Notes under the pieces: model-generated
Seen by the model: the letters and a program-made list of their open reading frames with translations, nothing else
The model's database searches: none
What the model was told of the DNA's origin: nothing
Program-made: the position numbers and the translations under genes
Part shown: piece after piece, positions 15,920-27,380 of the stretch
How positions within the stretch are numbered: position 1 is the stretch's first letter
Layout: each line of letters starts with the position of its first letter
Source of the DNA: Taudactylus pleione
Lineage: Eukaryota > Chordata > Amphibia > Anura > Myobatrachidae
Assembly (NCBI GenBank): GCA_031769625.1
Contig: JAUIMM010000579.1
Coordinates: 248,001 to 312,000, forward strand
Length of the DNA: 64,000 nt
Direction of reading: 5' to 3'

Positions 15920-18900
15920 TAAGTGTCATTATATTATTCTCATTTACACCCCAGTAATAGGACAGAAATGCAGGTTCTATGTACAGGTGATATAAGGTAT
16001 AACCTGGATCTGTGCTATCACCTCAGTCATCAGTATAAGTGTCATTATATTATTCTCATTTATACCCCAGTAATAGGACAGAAATGCAGGTTCTATGTAC
16101 AGGTGATATAAGGTATAACCTGGATCTGTGCTGTCACCTCAGTCATCATTATAAGTGTCATTATATTATTCTCATTTATACCCCAGTAATAGGACAGAAA
16201 TGCAGGTTCTCTGTACAGGTGATATAAGGTATAACCTGGATCTGTGCTGTCACCTCAGTCATCAGTATAAGTGTCATTATATTATTCTCATTTATACCCC
16301 AGTAATAGGACAGAAATGCAGGTTCTATGTACATGTGATATAAGGTATAACCTGGATCTGTGCTGTCACCTCAGTCATCATTATAAGTGTCATTATATTA
16401 TTCTCATTTACAACCCAGTAATAGGACAGAAATGCAGGTTCTATGTACAGGTGATATAAGGTATAACCTGGATCTGTGCTATCACCTCAGTCATCAGTAT
16501 AAGTGTCATTATATTATTCTCATTTATACCCCAGTAATAGGACAGAAATGCAGGTTCTATGTACATGTGATATAAGGTATAACCTGGATCTGTGCTATCA
16601 CCTCAGTCATCAGTATAAGTGTCATTATATTATTCTCATTTATACCCCAGTAATAGGACAGAAATGCAGGTTCTCTGTACAGGTGATATAAGGTATAACC
16701 TGGATCTGTGCTGTCACCTCAGTCATCAGTATAAGTGTCATTATATTATTCTCATTTATACCCCAGTAATAGGACAGAAATGCAGGTTCTATGTACAGGT
16801 GATATAAGGTATAACCTGGATCTGTGCTGTCACCTCAGTCATCAGTATAAGTGTCATTATTTTATTCTCATTTACACCCCAGTAATAGGACAGAAATGCA
16901 GGTTCTATGTACAGGTGATATAAGGTATAACCTGGATCTGTGCTGTCACCTCAGTCATCATTATAAGTGTCATTATATTATTCTCATTTATACCCCAGTA
17001 ATAGGACAGAAATGCAGGTTCTCTGTACAGGTGATATAAGGTATAACCTGGATCTGTGCTATCACCTCAGTCATCATTATAAGTGTCATTATATTATTCT
17101 CATTTACACCCCAGTAATAGGACAGAAATGCAGGTTCTATGTACAGGTGATATAAGGTATAACCTGGATCTGTGCTATCACCTCAGTCATCAGTATAAGT
17201 GTCATTATATTATTCTCATTTATACCCCAGTAATAGGACAGAAATGCAGGTTCTATGTACAGGTGATATAAGGTATAACCTGGATCTGTGCTGTCACCTC
17301 AGTCATCATTATAAATGTCATTATATTATTCTCATTTATACCCCAGTAATAGGACAGAAATGCAGGTTCTATGTACATGTGATATAAGGTATAACCTGGA
17401 TCTGTGCTGTCACCTCAGTCATCATTATAAGTGTCATTATATTATTCTCATTTATACCCCAGTAATAGGACAGAAATGCAGGTTCTATGTACATGTGATA
17501 TAAGGTATAACCTGGATCTGTGCTATCACCTCAGTCATCATTATAAGTGTCATTATATTATTCTCATTTATACCCCAGTAATAGGACAGAAATGCAGGTT
17601 CTATGTACAGGTGATATAAGGTATAACCTGGATCTGTGCTGTCACCTCAGTCATCAGTATAAGTGTCATTATATTATTCTCATTTATACCCCAGTAATAG
17701 GACAGAAATGCAGGTTCTATGTACAGGTGATATAAGGTATAACCTGGATCTGTGCTGTCACCTCAGTCATCATTATAAATGTCATTATATTATTCTCATT
17801 TATACCCCAGTAATAGGACAGAAATGCAGGTTCTATGTACAGGTGATATAAGGTATAACCTGGATCTGTGCTATCACCTCAGTCATCAGTATAAGTGTCA
17901 TTATATTATTCTCATTTACACCCCAGTAATAGGACAGAAATGCAGGTTCTATGTACAGGTGATATAAGGTATAACCTGGATCTGTGCTATCACCTCAGTC
18001 ATCAGTATAAGTGTCATTATATTATTCTCATTTATACCCCAGTAATAGGACAGAAATGCAGGTTCTATGTACATGTGATATAAGGTATAACCTGGATCTG
18101 TGCTGTCACCTCAGTCATCATTATAAGTGTCATTATATTATTCTCATTTATACCCCAGTAATAGGACAGAAATGCAGGTTCTATGTACAGGTGATATAAG
18201 GTATAACCTGGATCTGTGCTGTCACCTCAGTCATCAGTATAAGTGTCATTATATTATTCTCATTTACACCTCAGTAATAGGACAGAAATGCAGGTTCTAT
18301 GTACAGGTGATATAAGATATAACCTGGATCTGTGCTGTCACCTCAGTCATCATTATAAGTGTCATTATTTTATTCTCATTTACACCCCAGTAATAGGACA
18401 GAAATGCAGGTTCTATGTACATGTGATATAAGGTATAACCTGGATCTGTGCTGTCACCTCAGTCACCATTATAAGTGTCATTATATTATTCTCATTTACA
18501 CCCAGTAATAGAACAGAAATGCAGGTTCTATGTACATGTGATATAAGGTATAACCTGGATCTGTGCTGTCACCTCAGTCATCATTATAAGTGTCATTATA
18601 TTATTCTCATTTACACCCCAGTAATAGGACAGAAATGCAGGTTCTCTGTACAGGTGATATAAGGTATAACCTGGATCTGTGCTGTCACCTCAGTCATCAT
18701 TATAAGTGTCATTATATTATTCTCATTTACACCCCAGTAATAGGACAGAAATGCAGGTTCTATGTACATGTGATATAAGGTATAACCTGGATCTGTGCTG
18801 TCACCTCAGTCATCATTATAAGTGTCATTATATTATTCTCATTTACACCCCAGAAATAGGACAGAAATGCAGGTTCTATGTACAGGTGATATAAGGTATA

Positions 18901-20460
18901 ACCTGGATCTGTGCTATCACCTCAGTCATCATTATAAGTGTCATTATATTATTCTCATTTATACCCCAGTAATAGGACAGAAATGCAGGTTCTATGTACA
19001 GGTGATATAAGGTATAACCTGGATCTGTGCTGTCACCTCAGTCATCAGTATAAGTGTCATTATATTATTCTCATTTATACCCCAGTAATAGGACAGAAAT
19101 GCAGGTTCTATGTACAGGTGATATAAGGTATAACCTGGATCTGTGCTATCACCTCAGTCATCATTATAAGTGTCATTATATTATTCTCATTTATACCCCA
19201 GTAATAGGACAGAAATGCAGGTTCTATGTACATGTGATATAAGGTATAACCTGGATCTGTGCTGTCACCTCAGTCATCATTATAAGTGTCATTATATTAT
19301 TCTCATTTATACCCCAGTAATAGGACAGAAATGCAGGTTCTATGTACAGGTGATATAAGGTATAACCTGGATCTGTGCTATCACCTCAGTCATCAGTATA
19401 AGTGTCATTATATTATTCTCATTTACACCCCAGTAATAGGACAGAAATGCAGGTTCTCTGTACATGTGATATAAGGTATAACCTGGATCTTTGCTGTCAC
19501 CTCAGTCATCAGTATAAGTGTCATTATATTATTCTCATTTATACCCCAGTAATAGGACAGAAATGCAGGTTCTCTGTACAGGTGATATAAGGTATAACCT
19601 GGATCTGTGCTATCACCTCAGTCATCATTATAAGTGTCATTATATTATTCTCATTTACACCCCAGTAATAGGACAGAAATGCAGGTTCTATGTACAGGTG
19701 ATATAAGGTATAACCTGGATCTGTGCTGTCACCTCAGTCATCAGTATAAGTGTCATTATATTATTCTCATTTATACCCCAGTAATAGGACAGAAATGCAG
19801 GTTCTATGTACAGGTGATATAAGGTATAACCTGGATCTGTGCTATCACCTCAGTCATCAGTATAAGTGTCATTATATTATTCTCATTTACACCCCAGTAA
19901 TAGGACAGAAATGCAGGTTCTATGTACAGGTGATATAAGGTATAACCTGGATCTGTGCTATCACCTCAGTCATCAGTATAAGTGTCATTATATTATTCTC
20001 ATTTATACCCCAGTAATAGGACAGAAATGCAGGTTCTATGTACATGTGATATAAGATATAACCTGGATCTGTGCTATCACCTCAGTCATCATTATAAGTG
20101 TCATTATATTATTCTCATTTATACCCCAGTAATAGGACAGAAATGCAGGTTCTATGTACATGTGATATAAGGTATAACCTGGATCTGTGCTGTCACCTCA
20201 GTCATCATTATAAGTGTCATTATATTATTCTCCTTTATACCCCAGTAATAGGACAGAAATGCAGGTTCTATGTACAGGTGATATAAGGTATAACCTGGAT
20301 CTGTGCTGTCACCTCAGTCATCAGTATAAGTGTCATTATATTATTCTCCTTTATACCCCAGTAATAGGACAGAAATGCAGGTTCTATGTACAGGTGATAT
20401 AAGGTATAACCTGGATCTGTGCTGTCACCTCAGTCATCATTATAAGTGTCATTATATTAT
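15920..20460 (+). repeat. Satellite A higher-order segment, copy 1
   Basis: Segment of roughly 39 units whose ordered series of rare variants is repeated at about 20,675-25,910. Shared landmarks include the 'tttacaaccc' variant near 16,411 (partner near 21,166), the 'tttacacctc' plus 'attattttatt' pair near 18,267-18,369 (partner near 23,254-23,356), the 'ccccagaaat' variant near 18,850 (partner near 23,838) and two consecutive 'ttctccttta' units near 20,230 and 20,346 (partners 25,682 and 25,798). The offset changes from 4,755 to 4,639 to 4,987 to 5,452 bp, that is, by whole units, allowing for the single-base deletion near 18,503. Confidence 0.85.
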
Positions 20461-20674
20461 TCTCATTTATACCCCAGTAATAGGACAGAAATGCAGGTTC
20501 TCTGTACATGTGATATAAGGTATAACCTGGATCTGTGCTATCACCTCAGTCATCATTATAAGTGTCATTATATTATTCTCATTTATACCCCAGTAATAGG
20601 ACAGAAATGCAGGTTCTATGTACAGGTGATATAAGGTATAACCTGGATCTGTGCTGTCACCTCAGTCATCATTA

Positions 20675-23600
20675 TAAGTGTCATTATATTATTCTCATTT
20701 ACACCCCAGTAATAGGACAGAAATGCAGGTTCTATGTACAGGTGATATAAGGTATAACCTGGATCTGTGCTATCACCTCAGTCATCAGTATAAGTGTCAT
20801 TATATTATTCTCATTTATACCCCAGTAATAGGACAGAAATGCAGGTTCTATGTACAGGTGATATAAGGTATAACCTGGATCTGTGCTGTCACCTCAGTCA
20901 TCATTATAAGTGTCATTATATTATTCTCATTTATACCCCAGTAATAGGACAGAAATGCAGGTTCTCTGTACAGGTGATATAAGGTATAACCTGGATCTGT
21001 GCTGTCACCTCAGTCATCAGTATAAGTGTCATTATATTATTCTCATTTATACCCCAGTAATAGGACAGAAATGCAGGTTCTATGTACATGTGATATAAGG
21101 TATAACCTGGATCTGTGCTGTCACCTCAGTCATCATTATAAGTGTCATTATATTATTCTCATTTACAACCCAGTAATAGGACAGAAATGCAGGTTCTATG
21201 TACAGGTGATATAAGGTATAACCTGGATCTGTGCTATCACCTCAGTCATCAGTATAAGTGTCATTATATTATTCTCATTTATACCCCAGTAATAGGACAG
21301 AAATGCAGGTTCTATGTACATGTGATATAAGGTATAACCTGGATCTGTGCTATCACCTCAGTCATCAGTATAAGTGTCATTATATTATTCTCATTTATAC
21401 CCCAGTAATAGGACAGAAATGCAGGTTCTCTGTACAGGTGATATAAGGTATAACCTGGATCTGTGCTGTCACCTCAGTCATCAGTATAAGTATCATTATA
21501 TTATTCTCATTTACACCCCAGTAATAGGACAGAAATGCAGGTTCTATGTACAGGTGATATAAGGTATAACCTGGATCTGTGCTGTCACCTCAGTCATCAT
21601 TATAAGTGTCATTATATTATTCTCATTTATACCCCAGTAATAGGACAGAAATGCAGGTTCTCTGTACAGGTGATATAAGGTATAACCTGGATCTGTGCTA
21701 TCACCTCAGTCATCATTATAAGTGTCATTATATTATTCTCATTTACACCCCAGTAATAGGACAGAAATGCAGGTTCTATGTACAGGTGATATAAGGTATA
21801 ACCTGGATCTGTGCTATCACCTCAGTCATCAGTATAAGTGTCATTATATTATTCTCATTTATACCCCAGTAATAGGACAGAAATGCAGGTTCTATGTACA
21901 GGTGATATAAGGTATAACCTGGATCTGTGCTGTCACCTCAGTCATCATTATAAATGTCATTATATTATTCTCATTTATACCCCAGTAATAGGACAGAAAT
22001 GCAGGTTCTATGTACAGGTGATATAAGATATAACCTGGATCTGTGCTGTCACCTCAGTCATCATTATAAGTGTCATTATATTATTCTCATTTATACCCCA
22101 GTAATAGGACAGAAATGCAGGTTCTATGTACAGGTGATATAATGTATAACCTGGATCTGTGCTGTCACCTCAGTCATCAGTATAAGTGTCATTATATTAT
22201 TCTCATTTACACCCCAGTAATAGGACAGAAATGCAGGTTCTATGTACAGGTGATATAAGGTATAACCTGGATCTGTGCTGTCACCTCAGTCATCATTATA
22301 AGTGTCATTATATTATTCTCATTTATACCCCAGTAATAGGACAGAAATGCAGGTTCTCTGTACAGGTGATATAAGGTATAACCTGGATCTGTGCTATCAC
22401 CTCAGTCATCATTATAAGTGTCATTATATTATTCTCATTTATACCCCAGTAATAGGACAGAAATGCAGGTTCTATGTACAGGTGATATAAGGTATAACCT
22501 GGATCTGTGCTGTCACCTCAGTCATCAGTATAAGTGTCATTATATTATTCTCATTTATACCCCAGTAATAGGACAGAAATGCAGGTTCTATGTACAGGTG
22601 ATATAAGGTATAACCTGGATCTGTGCTGTCACCTCAGTCATCATTATAAATGTCATTATATTATTCTCATTTATACCCCAGTAATAGGACAGAAATGCAG
22701 GTTCTATGTACAGGTGATATAAGGTATAACCTGGATCTGTGCTATCACCTCAGTCATCAGTATAAGTGTCATTATATTATTCTCATTTACACCCCAGTAA
22801 TAGGACAGAAATGCAGGTTCTATGTACAGGTGATATAAGGTATAACCTGGATCTGTGCTATCACCTCAGTCATCATTATAAGTGTCATTATATTATTCTC
22901 ATTTACACCCCAGTAATAGGACAGAAATGCAGGTTCTATGTACATGTGATATAAGGTATAACCTGGATCTGTGCTATCACCTCAGTCATCAGTATAAGTG
23001 TCATTATATTATTCTCATTTATACCCCAGTAATAGGACAGAAATGCAGGTTCTATGTACATGTGATATAAGATATAACCTGGATCTGTGCTATCACCTCA
23101 GTCATCATTATAAGTGTCATTATATTATTCTCATTTATACCCCAGTAATAGGACAGAAATGCAGGTTCTATGTACAGGTGATATAAGGTATAACCTGGAT
23201 CTGTGCTGTCACCTCAGTCATCAGTATAAGTGTCATTATATTATTCTCATTTACACCTCAGTAATAGGACAGAAATGCAGGTTCTATGTACAGGTGATAT
23301 AAGATATAACCTGGATCTGTGCTGTCACCTCAGTCATCATTATAAGTGTCATTATTTTATTCTCATTTACACCCCAGTAATAGGACAGAAATGCAGGTTC
23401 TATGTACATGTGATATAAGGTATAACCTGGATCTGTGCTGTCACCTCAGACACCATTATAAGTGTCATTATATTATTCTCATTTACACCCCAGTAATAGA
23501 ACAGAAATGCAGGTTCTATGTACATGTGATATAAGGTATAACCTGGATCTGTGCTGTCACCTCAGTCATCATTATAAGTGTCATTATATTATTCTCATTT

Positions 23601-25910
23601 ACACCCCAGTAATAGGACAGAAATGCAGGTTCTCTGTACAGGTGATATAAGGTATAACCTGGATCTGTGCTGTCACCTCAGTCATCATTATAAGTGTCAT
23701 TATATTATTCTCATTTACACCCCAGTAATAGGACAGAAATGCAGGTTCTATGTACATGTGATATAAGGTATAACCTGGATCTGTGCTGTCACCTCAGTCA
23801 TCATTATAAGTGTCATTATATTATTCTCATTTACACCCCAGAAATAGGACAGAAATGCAGGTTCTATGTACAGGTGATATAAGGTATAACCTGGATCTGT
23901 GCTATCACCTCAGTCATCATTATAAGTGTCATTATATTATTCTCATTTATACCCCAGTAATAGGACAGAAATGCAGGTTCTATGTACAGGTGATATAAGG
24001 TATAACCTGGATCTGTGCTGTCACCTCAGTCATCAGTATAAGTGTCATTATATTATTCTCATTTATACCCCAGTAATAGGACAGAAATGCAGGTTCTATG
24101 TACAGGTGATATAAGGTATAACCTGGATCTGTGCTATCACCTCAGTCATCATTATAAGTGTCATTATATTATTCTCATTTATACCCCAGTAATAGGACAG
24201 AAATGCAGGTTCTATGTACATGTGATATAAGGTATAACCTGGATCTGTGCTGTCACCTCAGTCATCATTATAAGTGTCATTATATTATTCTCATTTACAC
24301 CCCAGTAATAGGACAGAAATGCAGGTTCTATGTACAGGTGATATAAGGTATAACCTGGATCTGTGCTGTCACCTCAGTCATCAGTATAAGTGTCATTATA
24401 TTATTCTCATTTATACCCCAGTAATAGGACAGAAATGCAGGTTCTATGTACATGTGATATAAGGTATAACCTGGATCTGTGCTGTCACCTCAGTCATCAG
24501 TATAAGTGTCATTATATTATTCTCATTTATACCCCAGTAATAGGACAGAAATGCAGGTTCTCTGTACAGGTGATATAAGGTATAACCTGGATCTGTGCTA
24601 TCACCTCAGTCATCATTATAAGTGTCATTATATTATTCTCATTTACACCCCAGTAATAGGACAGAAATGCAGGTTCTATGTACAGGTGATATAAGGTATA
24701 ACCTGGATCTGTGTTATCACCTCAGTCATCAGTATAAGTGTCATTATATTATTCTCATTTATACCCCAGTAATAGGACAGAAATGCAGGTTCTATGTACA
24801 GGTGATATAAGGTATAACCTGGATCTGTGCTATCACCTCAGTCATCAGTATAAGTGTCATTATATTATTCTCATTTACACCCCAGTAATAGGACAGAAAT
24901 GCAGGTTCTCTGTACATGTGATATAAGGTATAACCTGGATCTTTGCTGTCACCTCAGTCATCAGTATAAGTGTCATTATATTATTCTCATTTATACCCCA
25001 GTAATAGGACAGAAATGCAGGTTCTCTGTACAGGTGATATAAGGTATAACCTGGATCTGTGCTATCACCTCAGTCATCATTATAAGTGTCATTATATTAT
25101 TCTCATTTACACCCCAGTAATAGGACAGAAATGCAGGTTCTATGTACAGGTGATATAAGGTATAACCTGGATCTGTGCTGTCACCTCAGTCATCAGTATA
25201 AGTGTCATTATATTATTCTCATTTATACCCCAGTAATAGGACAGAAATGCAGGTTCTATGTACAGGTGATATAAGGTATAACCTGGATCTGTGCTATCAC
25301 CTCAGTCATCAGTATAAGTGTCATTATATTATTCTCATTTACACCCCAGTAATAGGACAGAAATGCAGGTTCTATGTACAGGTGATATAAGGTATAACCT
25401 GGATCTGTGCTATCACCTCAGTCATCAGTATAAGTGTCATTATATTATTCTCATTTATACCCCAGTAATAGGACAGAAATGCAGGTTCTATGTACATGTG
25501 ATATAAGATATAACCTGGATCTGTGCTATCACCTCAGTCATCATTATAAGTGTCATTATATTATTCTCATTTATACCCCAGTAATAGGACAGAAATGCAG
25601 GTTCTATGTACATGTGATATAAGGTATAACCTGGATCTGTGCTGTCACCTCAGTCATCATTATAAGTGTCATTATATTATTCTCCTTTATACCCCAGTAA
25701 TAGGACAGAAATGCAGGTTCTATGTACAGGTGATATAAGGTATAACCTGGATCTGTGCTGTCACCTCAGTCATCAGTATAAGTGTCATTATATTATTCTC
25801 CTTTATACCCCAGTAATAGGACAGAAATGCAGGTTCTATGTACAGGTGATATAAGGTATAACCTGGATCTGTGCTGTCACCTCAGTCATCAGTATAAGTG
25901 TCATTATATT
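20675..25910 (+). repeat. Satellite A higher-order segment, copy 2
   Basis: Paralogous partner of the segment at 15,920-20,460, directly adjacent to it and in the same orientation. It carries the same landmark variants in the same order but differs by gain or loss of whole 116-bp units. It lacks one unit near 21,500 and has about four extra units at about 24,270-24,740. The single-base deletion at 18,503 in copy 1 is absent here, so that deletion post-dates the duplication or was repaired by conversion. Confidence 0.85.
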
Positions 25911-26489
25911 ATTCTCATTTATACCCCAGTAATAGGACAGAAATGCAGGTTCTATGTACATGTGATATAAGGTATAACCTGGATCTGTGCTGTCACCTCA
26001 GTCATCAGTATAAGTGTCATTATATTATTCTCCTTTATACCCCAGTAATAGGACAGAAATGCAGGTTCTATGTACAGGTGATATAAGGTATAACCTGGAT
26101 CTGTGCTGTCACCTCAGTCATCAGTATAAGTGTCATTATATTATTCTCATTTATACCCCAGTAATAGGACAGAAATGCAGGTTCTATGTACATGTGATAT
26201 AAGGTATAACCTGGATCTGTGCTATCACCTCAGTCATCAGTATAAGTGTCATTATATTATTCTCATTTACACCTCAGTAATAGGACAGAAATGCAGGTTC
26301 TATGTACATGTGATATAAGATATAACCTGGATCTGTGCTGTCACCTCAGTCATCATTATAAGTGTCATTATATTATTCTCATTTACACCCCAGTAATAGG
26401 ACAGAAATGCAGGTTCTATGTACATGTGATATAAGGTATAACCTGGATCTGTGCTGTCACCTTAGTCATCATTATAAATGTCATTATTA

Positions 26490-26855
26490 TCAGAAACTTT
26501 TATATTCAGGATCATCAGCGAATGAAATGCGATATTCTGCTGCATTATTCGGTTTATCGACTTTGCCATAGAATTAACGGTCACAGTGCTGCCAGCACTA
26601 TAGGAGTGACCCCAATTGTATCCAGATAGTAAATAGTGTTTGTCCTAATAAAACCACAGATAAAGTGCTGAAGAATGGGCTGGATCCAATCAGCCACCAT
26701 CTCGCGGGCGTTAGTCATCACGGCAATAGCCACAGTTTATAGCAGCCCGAACTCGAACAAAAGCGCTCGCAGCCTCATAGGGCTCAGAGCAAAATTGTGC
26801 TAGTTCGGACTCAGAGCCGACCACAAGGGCTGCAAGATCAGGTGCCGTGTCCAGT
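26490..26855. other. Non-repetitive spacer left of the hAT insertion
   Basis: About 366 bp between the end of satellite A and the hAT target-site duplication. I see no long open frame, RNA gene or recognisable transposon end. The host sequence continues at 31,970 on the other side of the hAT, so 26,490-26,855 plus 31,970-32,250 was one contiguous stretch of about 650 bp before insertion. Confidence 0.7.
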
Positions 26856-26863
26856 GTTTTAAT
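26856..26863. repeat. hAT target-site duplication, left copy
   Basis: The 8-bp sequence gttttaat directly precedes the left terminal inverted repeat and is repeated exactly at 31,962-31,969 after the right terminus. Eight-base duplications are the standard signature of hAT insertion. Confidence 0.93.
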
Positions 26864-26874
26864 TAGGGGTGAGC
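26864..26874 (+). repeat. hAT left terminal inverted repeat
   Basis: taggggtgagc; matches the complement of 31,951-31,961 at 10 of 11 positions. It lies directly inside the 8-bp target duplication. Confidence 0.9.
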
Positions 26875-26875
26875 G

Positions 26876-26900
26876 GGTTCGGATTTCTGAAATCCGAACC
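26876..26900. repeat. Perfect 11-bp-arm palindrome in hAT left subterminal region
   Basis: ggttcggattt and aaatccgaacc are exact reverse complements separated by a 3-base loop (ctg). It sits one base inside the left terminal repeat. Such subterminal motifs are often transposase contact sites in hAT elements, but that role here is inferred only from position. Confidence 0.75.
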
Positions 26901-27023
26901 CCCCCGAGCCCCCCCGATCCGAGTCCGATCCAAGTCAGGCTCGACTTTTCCCGCCTGACTCGGATCTGAAATCGAGGCAAAACGTCATCATCCCGCCTTC
27001 CGAGTCTCGCGGGTTTTGGATCC

Positions 27024-27030
27024 TATATAA
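27024..27030 (+). promoter_or_regulatory. TATA box of the hAT transposase promoter
   Basis: tatataa lies about 160 bp inside the left end of the element, in a CG-rich context and in the same orientation as the transposase fragments. It is followed at about 27,045 by ggcgccattttct. The position fits a transposase core promoter. The transcription start was not determined. Confidence 0.6.
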
Positions 27031-27100
27031 GGTACCCACGTCGGCGCCATTTTCTCACTCGGCTGTGGATAGTGAAGAGGGAGGGTGGGAGTTAGGGCTG

Positions 27101-27300
27101 TGTAGTGTAGTGTAGTGTAGTGCTGCTGTTGTCCACTACTTCAAAGTCCATAGGGGCTGGCTGTGTTGTGCTGTGCTGCTGTTGTTAATAGGGGCTGTGT
27201 CCACTACTTCAAAGTCCATAGGGGCTGGCTGGACTGTGTTGTGCAGTCAGTTCTCCATAGGGGCTGTGTCCACTCCAAAGTCCTGTGCAGTGTCCCAGTC
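27101..27300 (+). repeat. Short repeats in the hAT 5' leader
   Basis: Four perfect copies of the pentamer tgtag lie at 27,101-27,120. They are followed by imperfect ~68-bp repeats containing ccactacttcaaagtcca (27,133 and 27,201) and a shortened form near 27,268, all rich in ggggctg and tgtgttgtg. No credible coding frame is present. This is a second, smaller level of tandem duplication just upstream of the 160-bp array. Confidence 0.7.
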
Positions 27301-27380
27301 CTAAAGAGGTGCTGTAGTGTTGTCCAGGGGGTGCTCTGTCCATCAGGGGTGCTCCCCCCAAGTGCTAAAAAAATAATATA

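Larger units (their letters stand above)
1..26489 (+). repeat. Satellite A: 116-bp tandem repeat, about 228 copies
   Basis: Head-to-tail array of a 116-bp AT-rich unit that begins before the window and ends near 26,489, where the last copy degenerates after its cattatta-type segment. The period is exactly 116 bp throughout; the only net length changes I found are an extra 'at' at about 7,231 and a single-base loss at about 18,503. Units differ mainly at a handful of two-state positions: catttAtacc/catttAcacc, gctGtcacc/gctAtcacc, atcaTtata/atcaGtata, tacaGgtga/tacaTgtga and ttctAtgta/ttctCtgta. The consensus has no CpG. Each unit contains an ATG and a stop, so it yields repeated overlapping 62-codon open frames; since 116 is not a multiple of 3, no long frame exists and these are not genes. 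Function unknown; I have no evidence that it is centromeric. Confidence 0.97.

Noticed and set aside
1..26489. Centromeric satellite
   Set aside because: Length and higher-order structure alone do not show centromere identity, and I saw no diagnostic motif such as a CENP-B box.
1..26571. Over 200 overlapping 62-codon plus-strand open frames beginning MSLYYS
   Set aside because: They recur every 116 bp, each spans one and a half satellite units, and their variation follows the DNA repeat variants with no codon-level constraint. They are by-products of satellite A.
26711..26980. 89-codon minus-strand open frame
   Set aside because: It crosses from the spacer into the hAT terminal repeat and matches no protein pattern.
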